Assembly (NCBI GenBank): GCA_029207755.1
Contig: JARCOQ010000003.1
Coordinates: 44,784,144 to 44,848,143 of the forward strand
Reading direction: 5' to 3'
DNA length: 64,000 bases
Origin: Chamaea fasciata
Taxonomy: Eukaryota; Chordata; Aves; Passeriformes; Sylviidae
In this document: positions 25,826 through 38,900 of the stretch, piece by piece
How the letters are laid out: each line of letters starts with the position of its first letter
How positions within the stretch are numbered: the first letter of the stretch is position 1
Notes under the pieces: generated by a model
What the model was told of the DNA's origin: nothing
The model's database searches: none
The model's input: only the letters and a program-made list of their open reading frames with translations
Made by a program: the position numbers and the translations under genes

Positions 25826-26210
25826 CTTTCCCACGAGGGGTCGCGGTGGCGCCGCAGGTTCAGCCCTGGTGGCGGCGGCCGGGCGCGCCCCGCCCTGAGG
25901 GAAACATTCCCTGTCCCGCTCCGGGGCCTGGGGCTGCCCTCGTGCTGCCCTCTCTGCCCGCGTCCCCGGGCCGCACGGGACAGCTCCCAGAGTAGGGGGG
26001 CTCTGAGGCAGCCCTCCCTGTCCTTTCCTGCTGGCAGACGGGGACAGAGGCACGGTGGCTTGTGTCCTCACCTCCTCTCCGCTGACAGAGAGGCCCCTCG
26101 GCGCGGGTGGGGACGCAGCATGATCTGGGGGTCAGCAGATGGCAGCCTGCCGGCAGATAAGGGGCGAGCTCTGTCCCGTTCCTCTGGTTGAAGCTGGAGG
26201 TGCTGGCGGA
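25826..26210. promoter_or_regulatory. CpG-rich patch, candidate GPR137B promoter
   Basis: G+C and CpG density rise abruptly here (for example gtggcggcggccgggcgcgc), standing out from AT-rich DNA on both sides. It is the only CpG-island-like stretch between the NID1 promoter and the GPR137B coding exons, and lies 6.3 kb upstream of the conserved GPR137B Met. A donor-like GTGAGC at 26290 could end a first exon. Linking it to GPR137B is inference from position and from the acceptor at 32501-32502; it might instead serve an unrecognised transcript. Confidence 0.55.
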
Positions 26211-26299
26211 GTGCTCTGCCCTCAGGTGTGGACTGACAGCTTGGACAAGTCCCCTGGCAGCGGGAAAGTCCCAGCACAAACACACTAGGGTGAGCATGG

Positions 26300-29200
26300 G
26301 GTACGACGTCCAAAGGATCCACGTGTGGGGCGAGGAAGGGCACTGTTGGCTCAATCTGTCTTGTCGAAAGTTAAATGCAAATTTGCTAGAAATTTTGTTT
26401 ACTTGATGTGCCCATCTTGTAGGAATGCATCTCTGAGCTGTGAATTTGACACATATCTCAGGAATTCTGTTCCTCTACTCAGTTACATCACCTTGCAGTC
26501 CGAGACAAGATCCTTTGCTTCCAGCTACAGTGGGTATCCCTCTCTACCCTATTTTTATACCCCAGAAGGGCTAGACTGGAGTCCCTCACCAACAAAACTG
26601 TCTTCATCAATACTCCAAGGACAGCCCTGCAGCTGACAAGTTTCTGCAGAGCTCAGCCATAGCAATGCAGTTTCAATGTTCCTCAGAGGGAACACTGAGC
26701 TGCTCAGGCCTGTCTGTGAGCACACTTCCCAACATAACCCTCATCTTTCTCCAAGCTAGCCTGGATGTCAGCACTAACTGGCATAGATTTAGGACACTGG
26801 AGTTAAAAACCCTCTTAAGACATTAACCTGAGAAGGCTTAAGTAAGATTCTGGACTTTTACTTCCACAGCTAAATCCTCAGCTGCTTGAATGAACAGATA
26901 ATCCAGAGCTGATTTCTAACATGGAGGGTTTTGTTAGCTGTGAACCAGAGGTTTCATATTGTCTAAGTATCAGAAGCCGAGGGAAGAAAATTGATTAACT
27001 CATTTTCCTGCATGTGGCTAAAATAATCCATGTTCAAATGGACTTCTGTTATTTACCTGTCAAGATTCTTGTGAAGAGAAGACATGTTCCCTGCTAGGAA
27101 GTGTCACAAGTAATATGGAATGCCCAGACACTGGGCCAAGTAACCTTTAGCACTCAAACCCACCTTCCTCTTTTTTCCAGTCAGCTCATACACAGCTGAC
27201 AGATCTGTCTAAGGGAATCCCCACTGGAGGGAAATGCCCAACTGCTTTAGTTCCCTTTTGATGGGTTTTTCCAGTGGGGACTGGGGATGGGTGCAAAGAA
27301 GCTGGTAAACACTAAGTCAAAGAAAGCAAAGAAGGCTAGCAAATGAGAGGATATATTCTGCTTGAGCTAGCAAGGATTCAAAGTATCTTTCTGGGTTATG
27401 GAGGCATCTGGGAAACTGAAAGCTGCAAAGAATGATTTAAACAGTGAAAAGCAATAAATCATTTTTGATTCTTTTTAATCTTAGATCTCAGTTTGCTGAG
27501 TCTTGCTTCAAATCCCAAGGAACATGCAACACAGACAGAAATTTCAGGGTGTCCAGGACTTTCTTACCAGTCTGGAATCCAAACTACAACTCCAGGCTTC
27601 ACACTGCTCCTATTGCACATTGTACAATGGAAAAGTCTGCAGGAGAGCCTGAAATCAACATTGAACCAGCCTAATAGAGACAAAATTCAAAAATGAAACA
27701 AGGGCACTTGTATTCAGATGCTTCTGTTCCCAGACTTTGTCTCTTGCAATCTTCTATTCACTGAGTTACGTGTTTTGGAAAATTTTCTTCTGGTCAAGTA
27801 TGGGCTGAAATTACGAAACCACACTTTTCTCGTTTTAAAAGGTATTTGCATTACTCTGATTAGTTTGTGTGGCGAGCCTCTGCCCTCAAAGCGTAGGCAT
27901 TACGTTATGTGAAGCCAATGGAAGCTTTGGCTGCCCTCAGGATTATGGGTTAAAGCCCTACATTTGTACTGTTTTACGCCACTGTATGACCTAAATGAGA
28001 TTAGAATAATAAATCCTGATTTATTATGAGGGTTTATTTAGACATGTTTTGAGTATGAGGTCTGTGTCAGGATTAATAGTGAAATGTAACATGCCCAGGC
28101 ACAGAGAAAGCCCAACAATGAAAGGACACTTTTTTCCCTTGAGAAAACTGGTTCCCAGCCCTCTGTTTGGCTTTTAACAGAGTTGCTAAATGTTGAATGG
28201 CAGAGAGACGCTGGATCCCAAAGATGGTGACGTAGACCATGACTTGGAGATAAGCCCATTCCGAATGAAGGACAGAAGTATCTCATCAGCAGCATTTTCC
28301 AAGGCTAAGTACGTACGCTCTGCAATGCAGTAGCAGTCAAAGAAAGCTTCAAACAAGGTTCTCAGAATCCAAAGACAAACAAGAAATTACAGGTTCAGTA
28401 TTTATTGGCTAATTCATATGTCATGTCGAGCAGACACTAGTTTAGGTCCTGCCCTGTAGTTAGATCACATTGCTGAACCCGTTCAAAGGAAATGTCCATT
28501 TTTTTCAGCATCCTGGCCACCATGTCTCATCAAGAAATGTGAGATCTTGTTGTGTAATACCCCAAATTGCATTGGCCTAAGTATTAGACGCAGAAGATGT
28601 GTGCTTACACCACATAGTTAAATTTCTCTATTCTAGCAGTCACATTACAAAAGGCTTCAGAGGAATTTGTCTATTCAAAAGATTATTTAAATTGAAATGA
28701 GCAGCGTGCACAGAATTGAGCTCATACTTTTGTGGAACACAAAATGAAAAAGGACGAGGTGTAAGTGTTGTGACAAACTTGGGAGAATTAAATAATCATG
28801 AATTCCACAGTATCTCAACCCTTTGCCTAATTCAGAGTATTAATACTCCCACTCTCCACCAGATACTTGGCAGATCTTGTTCAGCATCAGATTTTTGTCC
28901 CACTTGTTTTTTGGAGTACAAATAGGAAGAATTATTTACTTCAAAATGTTGTTGTTGAGTTTTGTAATCATAGGCCTCATGGGGTGCAGAGCAAAAGAAA
29001 ATAAACCAAAATACCAGTTTATTTTTGTTTGGTTTGGCAAGAGGCCTGTCTATCTGATAACCTCTCCTGGTATGTCTCAGCTGGGGTGGAACTGAATAGA
29101 AAGGCCTCACAATTTTGCAGATGACTTTGGGAGAAAGCAACTTTTGAAGAAGGACAGACTTTAAGGTCCAGCCATGGTACTTTGTGTAGTACTTCAGGTT

Positions 29201-30694
29201 TAAACCATGAGAGCCTGGTAGTTATAAGAAACACAATCCAAGAAATCATGAAGCCTCAAAAGAATTAAAAAACCTGCCCATCTAACTATGGACAAGTTTT
29301 CTGGACTACCATAGTATAAAATCAAATATGAAGATGGTTCAGTATCTAACAGAATCTTAAATTACTTTCTTCCCTTCTCAGAAGTGCATTTTTCTGCAAA
29401 ACCCTTTCTAAAAGACTTTTAGAACTACACACTAATGAGAATCCATAGTTGCAGAGTGCTAACAATCTTGCCAGCAAATTCATTAACTTCAAGTGACATC
29501 AAAGATGAGAACTCAGATCTGTTTGCACAGGAGCAGGGACAGGAGTTCAACCTGCAGAATCCAAACACTTTATGTTACCTACTTTTGTTCATTTCAAGTC
29601 AAATAGCAGTGGCACAGCCTAGATAAGCAACTTTCTGAACACTGACCATTCAGTGAAGTTTCTTTTTTCGACCACTGGCCCTTAGAAAGCAAACAGAAAC
29701 ACAAACAGATTTTTTGGAATTGCCCAACATCCACAGACAGCAACAGGAGTGCTGAAGACCAAGAAGTGGCTGAACTTCCTAAGCACTGAAGAGCTGCACG
29801 GGAGGTTTGGTCTATGAAGAAGTTTCTTATAATGCTGCAATGTAGAGTTTCACAACCAACCTTTGCTCACCTGTGTCAAGGACACTTGTCTGGGGCACAG
29901 TCTGTGCGACCACTGTTTTTGCTGTCCCTTGGCAACACCTGACTGAGGCAGCAGCTTCTTCTTTAGCTGTTTACAGCATGTTCCCACAAAGCATGAGCTG
30001 GCAATCACATCCACAAGGGCACTAAACCAGCACATTGTAGAGTGGAAATGCATTCCTGCTCCTCTGTACATTTTATAGAATACCTCAGGCATATGGCAGT
30101 GCTAAAATCCTGATGGCTCTTGCTGAAAGAATGCAGTGGAAGCTTTTACCCCATGCAGCAGGTTAAAGTCTCACAGCACAAGCTGTGAAGAGTTGTTATA
30201 GGTCACTGATAAAAAGCAATAGAGTTCTTCTGGCCACTGTGGTTTAATGATAGCCACAAGCAACAGAAGGTTTGCGCTGAGAGCAGAGAGGTGGTGTGTA
30301 ACCCACTGAACTTAATATTGCTGTACTCTGGCCTCTAGAAAGTGTATGCATGCAGTGGGGTTGTGAAGACCGATACACAAGGCTGGCCTACTAGTGGAAC
30401 AGAGGAAGGCTAGGAAGCTGTTTTCCTTGTCTGCTAGGAGGAAATATGTATCAGTATAGGGGAGATGTTTTCCTGATCTGGGAGATGGAGCCTTCTGTAG
30501 TATGTATTGAAATATAATTTATTGTATCCTATATGTTATACATGTTTGCTAAACTCCTGTTCAGGCCCTTTATCTCCCCCATCTTTTCCTAATGAATGTT
30601 ACAGCCTGACTACAGACAACTTCTCTGGAAAACTTGCTTTAGCAACTGCTCAATTTTCCATGTCCTTCCCTGGTGTCAAGTAAATTTTACTCCT

Positions 30695-30729
<35 letters not shown>

Positions 30730-32500
30730 GTCTCAGGAATTATGCAGGATCTAGGAGCCTGTACTACTTCAAAACTATGTCCAAGGTTATTTGCGCTGAA
30801 GCCACAGAAGTCTTTTTCTGCAAGCTCTAACATACCTCTGTACATGTACATGATTTTTAGTGCTTAGACATTTCTAATCCTCTCTCATCTTTCCCATGTT
30901 CACTCTGTGTTCTGTACATTTCTATCCATAGTCAAATCCACCGCCACCCAGTGCTGTGTATCACCCTGCTTCTGTAAGCTGTTTATCTGGGATTTCCAAG
31001 GCTGACTGCTCCAGGTAAGAGTCTTAAAATCATATCTAGAAACCTTAATCAATGATCAGATTTACAGAAGCACTGAGAACCCACAAATCCTTTTGCAGTC
31101 AATGGGACCTGAGTTTAGTCAGCACCTTGAAAATAAAACTGCTTAAGTTTCAGTACCTAACCTTGGATTTTGGAACAGAGCTTTTAGGGTTCAGTGTGGG
31201 TATTTCTAGGGTAGAATGGGGTACACTTTGAGACCTTTTTAAATAGAGACCCATATTTTTATATATTGTATTTATATTAATAAGCACAATTATGATAATT
31301 GTCTTTTCCAACAAAATAGTAGTTTTGCACTCCTCTTAGTGCATGGTGTTAGTAATGGAAATCAGTATTTTGGTTGATAGTGTCAGTTTCTGTATACCCT
31401 GTACTCTGTGTTACTTCATTACATGGACAGGAATCTTTTTTTTCACTGCTCACCAGACATGTGGGGTCTTCCTTGGGCATTGGTCCAGGTAATAGACACT
31501 TCTTGCAATCAGCTTACTATAAATGATAGAGAAACACATGGCAGTGCTCCAGCCATAGCCAAAGTAGCTTTTAAAATCTTGTTGTTGTGTGGTACATGGC
31601 GCTATACATGATCTAGAGATTCATGAAGCATTTCGACCACACTACAGATGTCTAAACCGCTCAGTTTCGGTTCTCGCTTCTCACCCCCGTGAGTCAAAGC
31701 CACCAGCCTGCCATAGCACCTATTCATTTATAGATTTCATCCCAAGGGCACTTCTGCACACTTGGGAGAAGGTGTGTCCCGTCAGCTGTTTCCAGAGTGA
31801 TGGCACAAAAGCAACCGAGAAGAAAAGAACCTGTAGCTGCATGTATGCTTTGGTGAATTTAGATCTTTAGGAGGTTTTATTTTGTTTCTGTGTATGCTAG
31901 GTTTGGAAGTCCCGATGTACCTTTTTCCCCCATTCTAATGAAGCATCTTATAAGACAAAGAAGAAACTGAGTGTATTAGATTTGCCGTGCCAATTGTGTA
32001 ACTCTTTACAAACCCAAAGGTTTCTGCAATGCCAAGCTGAGCTGTTGCAGCTTAATACAGCAGTTTGAATTTCAGGAGTACTTGAAGGTGCTTAAAGTGA
32101 TTTCTAACAAAATGCAGCTAAATGAAGTACTTGTTAAACAGGAAACAACAAAAAAAATCCTACAAAGATATGTGGCTTCCACGGGGCAAGTGTCAGGTCC
32201 TTGCTTCCTGTAGAAAATAGAACATTACTTAACTAATTTAAAATCCAGATAATTTTCCATATGAAAAAATTAGTAGTAAACCATTCAGGGGCTGGTAGAT
32301 TTCTTTGTTTCTTAAGGATGGTAAAGATCTGTGCAGAGACATCAGCAAAGAGCAGCTTTCTGAGCTGTTCCCTGCCAATTGCTGACAAAGGCAGTCCTAA
32401 TGAATCATTCTGAATTGTGATCATGTGCTACCAGCCCACAGTGAGCTGCCAAAGAGGAAGTGCAGCTTGTTTTCTTTCATTTTCTTGATTCCTATGCTGT
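26300..32500. other. Gene-poor stretch, possibly GPR137B 5' intron
   Basis: About 6 kb without a recognisable coding exon. It holds a TTTA microsatellite at 30.7 kb. If the CpG patch at 26 kb is the GPR137B promoter, this is the first intron, ending in the pyrimidine-rich acceptor in front of 32503. Confidence 0.55.
30694..30729. repeat. (TTTA)n microsatellite
   Basis: About nine perfect TTTA units. Likely polymorphic in length. Confidence 0.92.
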
Positions 32501-32502
32501 AG

Positions 32503-32577
32503 GAAGATGAAAGGAGAAGGAGGAGGAGGCAACAGCGGCAGCCAAACTTAAATAATTCTGACGATTCCCGATATCAA
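32503..32577 (+). other. GPR137B: GPR137B 5' UTR or N-terminal extension at the start of the first coding exon
   Basis: A strong acceptor (pyrimidine-rich run then gctgtag) ends at 32502. The 75 bases after it are open in the same frame as the conserved Met at 32578, encoding an acidic start, six consecutive Arg codons, then Gln/Asn-rich residues. An in-frame TAG covers 32500-32502, so the frame could only continue through splicing. A separate 14-codon upstream ORF in another frame runs 32507-32551. Human GPR137B also has an Arg-rich stretch before METPPWDP, which leaves open that part of this is translated. Confidence 0.6.
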
Positions 32578-32946
32578 ATGGAGGCCCCTGAGTGGGACCC
32601 ACTGAAAAATGACACCCTTCCGCCGACCCTGACGCCAGCTGTCCCTCCGTATGTGAAGCTGGGCCTGACCATTGTATATACTGTTTTTTATTCACTGCTT
32701 TTTGTGTTCATCTACGTCCAGCTCTGGCTGGTCCTTCACTACAGGCACAAGAGGTTCAGTTACCAAACTGTCTTTCTGTTTCTGTGCCTGTTTTGGGCTT
32801 CTCTTAGGACAGTGCTCTTTTCATTTTACTTCAAAGACTTTGTCACAGCAAATTCTCTCAGCCCCTTCATCTTCTGGCTTCTCTATTGCTTCCCAGTCTG
32901 CCTCCAGTTTTTCACCCTGACCCTGATGAATCTTTACTTCACACAG
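32578..32946 (+). CDS. GPR137B: GPR137B first conserved coding exon (TM1-TM3)
   Basis: 123 codons from the conserved Met ([12 protein letters not shown]; human METPPWDPARND) to TTCACACAG|GTAAGC, phase 0. It encodes the luminal N terminus with an NDT sequon at residue 11 and the first three helices, ending LMNLYFTQ. The true translation start may lie upstream (see the entry at 32503). Confidence 0.95.
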
Positions 32947-35900
32947 GTAAGCAAGAGATATTTAGTTGATTAAATCTAGCTGAATGGTAAAGCCTAATTA
33001 TGTGAGCATATGAGAGAAAAGTAATTTACAAATGTACCTTGGCAATGCGAAAAGCAAATTTCAGTTGTTCTATTGGGTATTTTAACTTCTGGTCTATATG
33101 CAAGTGATCCGTGTTACAATGAAACCGGAGCCTGAAATGATCACTGTGAGAACATCAATTAACATGTCTACTGTCTATAAAAATAATTCAAAGGTCAGAG
33201 AAAAAAATGTATAGGAGGGCTTGGAACTTGGACACCCACATTGTCATTCTATTATTCTGCCTTATTATTGTTAGTAGACTTTAAAAACCTCCTGGCTTAC
33301 CAGACTTGATCTCTGTGTGCAGACAGAATTGTAATGTCTGATTTTGCCAGCAACAAACCCCCGGTCCCAGTTTTTTCCTAAGTTGTCTAACGTCTCTGAG
33401 TGAGATTTCTATTATGTGTATAACAATTGAAACTGTTGATGGAGTCCTACTGTGGGCCTAAATTCCTGTAACAGTCTGTATTACAAACAGCTTTGACTCT
33501 GTTCAGTAAGTGCTAAGTGCTGTGCACAGATACACCCTCTATTTCAAGGACTCTCTGATATAAAGGTAAATTAGCTGTGTAGTGGAGTAAAGGAAATAAT
33601 ATCTCCATTTCAGGAAGAGATCTTTAGACCCTATCTGTGCCCTAGACATCTAAGAAGCCAACAGAGTTAAGCTGCACAGGGCTCCAGGTTGCTGCAGCTA
33701 GAGTTGCTTGGAAATATTTATGGTGAGCATGAGTATCTTGTACTTGGCTGAAGGATGGGATATTGGCATGCTGAGACAAAGAAAGGCTGCTGGGCTTGCC
33801 TGAGATCTCACAGGAAACTTGCAGGAGGGCAGAGACTGGATTCTTTATCTCCTCAATCCCAGTGTAGTGCCTGTAGCAGGATGCCAAGCCTGCACTCATG
33901 TGGCCCTGATCAAAGTCCATTTTCCCAGTGCAGGAGCGCTTGGTCAGGACAGCATCAGCCAGCCCTGGAGCACACCAGGCAGTGCTCAGGATGCTTTGGA
34001 TGTTGCTGTGTGCCCCACTTGGAACCAGCTTGGTGCCTGGGACTGGTGCTTCTGTAGTCTCCATGGTGTTTAACAGTGCTCTGCAGTGGTGGCAGGCTTT
34101 ATCAATTCTGAGCAGCCTGACTGGAGACATCAGGCTGCTTGCAGGGGCTGCTATCCCAGGGCTGGAAAAGCAGCAATGGTAAGCATGACAGCTCTAAGAA
34201 GATCATTGGAGTTGTAGAGGGTATTAGATACTTAGAACCACATACCCAGTTTGCTTTCATGGATTCAGTGTCTGAAATGGCTGCTAACTCACCCTGCTCC
34301 ACTCCCTGGTACTTTAGATATATTAAGGGATTACAGGAACCTTTCATCTGCATTCTACTCAAATCCAGCTCAGGCATGTGGTGACCTGTGCTTTATCCTG
34401 TAGCTATTGTGAGAGTCTTTTGATAACTGTGGAGCTTCCCAGGGCCAAATGTCCATCAGCACACAGTCCATCCCATCACAGTGCTGGGACTAAGTCACAG
34501 CCTTAGGTCAGACTCTTCCCTCAGACATACATGTAGGGCTGCTGTGGAAGTCTGGAGGCAGAAGGCAGCATCCTGGCTCTCGGCCAAGAGAAGCCTGAGG
34601 CTGGAGCGAGCACAGGGGGGTATACAGCCGTCTGTGCAGTAGAGTGTCAGCACTCAGGAGGCTTAGTGCTGCAGGTCACATTCCTTTTGTCTAAGGAAGG
34701 TCTGAAAAGACAGCACACAGAATGCACACACATGTCCTTTTCACTTATTTTTAGCATTGTTGTCTGATAGCGTTCAGGAAGTACAAGTCAGTGGTTGGGA
34801 ACAGAAAAAATGTTAGGGCTGTTGGTTCTGCCTTTGAGACAGAATTCCTGCTTTGTCATCCTGAGTCCTCATGATCTTCCTCTGAGCCCCTCTGAAAAAG
34901 AGTGGAATAATTACCTGGCTTGAAGAGCTGCTGTGAGGCTTTTGAAACAATATTTGCAAGGGACTTTCAGAGTTTGTGATGTGCGTCATAGTCTTTAAAT
35001 ATCTTGGGCCACTGTAGGCAGACATAAGATTGGTACTGTTGTTTGCTCTGGAGCTAGTTTCTGTCAGTGAAATTTAATCTCAAATACCTCCCCAGCTGAA
35101 GCAAAGGTTTAAGAAATACAGGCACAGCCATTCTATGAATATATGACAGAATAAGTGCATATATTTTTAATTCACTGTTATTAATTCTTTACTTCTAACC
35201 ATTAAAAGGTGGTTTGGCTTGAAATTCAGCATCTTGTATTTAATGTACATCTAGCTTTTCACAGTAGGCAAGCAAGAACTAGTGTGAAAGGGGTGGAGAG
35301 AGAAAATTTTTTTTTCAGTAATGGCTTTAAACTTCACAGACCTGTTTAGAAGCAACATCCTTTTATTCTCTAGGAGATGAGCAAGAAGGGTCTGCAGCTG
35401 TGTCTCATTGCATGAAACTCCTGCTATTTCACTGGTGCTTATCTAGAGGGAAAGAAGTGGTTTGTGTATAATATCAGTACAGAGCACTGGAAGAGATCCC
35501 ATGGCTCTCTGGAATTCATAGGTTTTTATTATCTGCTGCACAGCACCCACCATTCCTAAATGTGGCATTGCCAGGAAAACTTTTAAACATAGATGTGAGG
35601 AAAGAAAAAACTGATTCAAAAAATATTGCAAATCCTCCTGGCCAAACAAAAAATTCATTTGGCAAGTGCCCCAGGGCGTTTTTTGAATAACAGGCACATT
35701 TGAACTTGACGGAAAGTTAGCCACAGCTATTCTCTTTTTTAATAGGTATCCCAAAGCCATAGAGAATTTCAGCTGTGTTTTATGTGGAGCAAGACAAATA
35801 AGCCCTGATGACATCAGCACAGCAGAGTTTTGTTCCCAGACTTGAGCATCAGCAGCTGCAGCAGAAAAACCTCTAGTGTGTTGGGGCAGGTTGCTAAAGC

Positions 35901-38900
35901 AGGGGAACTGTGAGCAGAAGGAGAGTTAAAATCAAAATAGTTTTGACTCAAAACGGGATCTTTGGGTTAAGAGCCAAGTTCAGGGTACTTTGATACAGTT
36001 GTAATGCCCTACTTAGGGCAAGTAGAAAGGGTGCTGCAGATAAGGCTTATAGAATAGTAGTTCCTCTCAGAGATCCCATACTGGATGGAGAAAATTAGTA
36101 TGATTTCTAATGGAATAGGTATATGTATTAGAATTTATGAATCCTGTGTCTGTATTCATTCCCTTCTAAAGAAAAATAGTGGTGTGATCCGCCCTCTCTG
36201 GAGGGTAGGACCTCTGCCTACTTGGAAATCATTAAAACAAATCTCAAATGAAGATGAGATCCAGTGGCACTTTTGTAAAACGGTAACACAACACCAGCAA
36301 GTAACTGCACTGTACCAAGACAGAGAAGCTCGCTGATCCTGATCCACCAGACAGGTAGCCAAAGTGCATTTCCACCTCCAGAGACCAACAATCCCATAGA
36401 GATATTTGCCTCACACATGCAGCTTCCAAGGGTTTATTTTTTGCTTAATAACATATTTTCCACTTTAAAGGGAAAGAAGTGGAGGATCCCACAGTGAGGG
36501 ATCCCAGGATAATGGGAAAATGAGGATTTCAGGATTTGGGTACAATTTTAATTATGTCCTGCTTTCTCAAATCTTCCCTGTCCCTGACAAGGGGACACTG
36601 AGCTGAGTCCCCAGGCTTTACAGTTAGTGCTGTGGGTAAAAGAGTAAAGAGGCTCTGGGAAAAAAACATAAGTTGCCTTTTTCAGTGCATGGGAGGGGTG
36701 GGCAGAGAAGTACTTGCTTCACTTTGTCCTGTTTGCTCAGGCTTTGCACTTCCCTGGGGAACAGAAAACAAATGAAGCAGGAGAGAGGCTCAGATGGAGG
36801 GTTACAGACTCAAAGAACAAGGTCAGGGCCAAAGACTGTGAGCTATAAATTTCACTGAGAATCTCAGGCCTCCCTTGCAACCAGGCACCGAAAACTGTTC
36901 GGTGGGCTCTAAGTTTTGTCATCAGGTTGGGAACTAATACAGGATTAAGGGAAACTAGTGCAGAGCTAAAGAGCTGTGAGACAGGGTGGGTGGAGAAGGT
37001 TGGTAGGCAGATTTTACCTCTCCTTCTTCCTCCCTAACCATCTTCCCTTTTCTTTGGCATCTAAATTGAGAAGCTTACCCTGCCTCCCAGGCAGTGCTGA
37101 TAAAATCAGGGACTTTCAAATGAAGGGAAGTTGTACAGAGTAAGACAGTTCAGAGGGGAGCTGGCCATGCCTGGCAGGGTGGGGTAAAAACAGCACAAGG
37201 CTTTCAGAAAGTTTTCATGTATTTCAGTGGAACCAGAGTAAGTGTAAGCTCTGGGAGGAGAATTAAGAAAATTTCCCATTCTCTAATTACTGAGGGATAG
37301 CATTTCAAAAGTTCTCACCAATGAGAGAACAGAGAGGGCTTTTTATTTTGGAGAATATTTTTAGCAGAAATTAATAAATCCTATATTATAAAGCTTATTA
37401 TTAATTTAAAACAAGCTTTAGATGTATATAGAACTACACAGGAGTCTACCTACATATGGTAAAGCATCAGCAAATATGTTTGCTGTAAAATGTTGCCCTT
37501 AGTATTGTATCTACAAAAGACAAATTGAAATTGCAGTTTGGCTGGCTGTCAGCATCTGACATGAAGGATGAGGTCATTTGATTTAGAAAATAATTTGATA
37601 GGAAGTCTACTCTTGAAAGTTTATTGTGGCTGTCAGTCCCTACAATCATCCCTGTCCTTTTAGGACTATTTTTACCAATTCATGGAAGACTGAGAACAGT
37701 AGTGAGTCAGGTTGCCTGTGTCTGTAGGCCTTACAAACTGTGTAGAATTTAGAAAGCAGAGGGAAAACTTGCCTATTTTGGGAAAGCTGAACCAAATAAA
37801 AGAATGAACATGGAAGAAAGAGAGAAAGGGGAAGGTGGGCCTGGGACTGAAAGATATACAGCAGAGGAAAGATAAATGTGCTGCTGATGAAGTTGTGGCA
37901 TATTTTCAGGTTTCAAAGGGATGTTTGCAGGGAGTGTGATAGAGGAAGAGAGGGACTGTAGTGAAAGGAACTGGGAAGGCAAGGTGCATGCTATGTTTCA
38001 TATAGGGTTTTTGAGGTGAGAAGTGGTGAAAAAAGCTGAACTTCATTCCTGTGCAGAGGGCCAGCTTGAGACATATTCAAGCATTTACCACACATCTGAG
38101 GCTTTTTGGTAGGCTGAGCTGTAGCTCCTGTAAAAGTGAATTGATCAGCTGGCACTGGAGGTACAGCAGGGGGTTGTGTCAGTCATTACATCAGTTCAGC
38201 TAAATCAGAGCATGGACATGAAAATTGCTCCAGGGAGATTTTTTCTTTTGCTTTGGGAATATCTGTCTTGGTTTTGGCAGCTGTTTCACTGATACTTATA
38301 GAGCCAAAGTGGCTCCTGATTAGCTGGAACCCCCATCAGCTAAAACAGCCTGGCCCTGTCTGCCTGCTCTGCTGCCCAGCAGCTCTCCAGAGCTCTCTGC
38401 AGCCAAGCTGCTGATGGGTCCCATGCCATCCCCACTCCTGGGGCCTGGTAAAATGTCTCTAAGGTCAGCTGTTTACATCAGTTCCTGCAGTGGGAATTTT
38501 CTCTGGCTGTATGAAGAGATCTTTTGAGTCCTTTTGAACTGCTGCAGTTTTATATGCCAGACATATACCTCAAGGGAGTGGAGGAGGGGGTGTGAGAATC
38601 TCATTTGAGGTTTCCAACCCTTTGGCAGAAACAGAGAGCCAAAACAGGATATTTCGTCTTCAAAGAGCAAGCAGAAGGGGAAATACTTTTAAGACTAAAA
38701 AGTAACCCTTTTGACATAAGAAAATTAGCAAGGACTTTCACTGCTTTTTCCGTGTTCATCTTGGGCATCTCTGAAAGATCTTTTCAAAAGAGCCTGCTCT
38801 CTGTTTGCTGTTTAGTCTATTCTTAGGAATAGACTGGTTTGCTCTGGTTTGCTGGAGGACTTACTTAGATGACTCAGACATTGACTGGAAGCTTTCTCAA

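Noticed and set aside
25377..26191. Plus- and minus-strand open frames over the A/C tract and CpG patch (up to 225 residues)
   Set aside because: Lys/Asn/Pro or Phe/Leu runs come from the low-complexity tract and the rest from high G+C. No conserved motif.
33642..34130. 162-residue minus-strand open frame in GPR137B intron 1, with others antisense to it
   Set aside because: No recognisable domain or splice pattern. Overlapping open frames on both strands suggest locally stop-poor DNA and not a gene.
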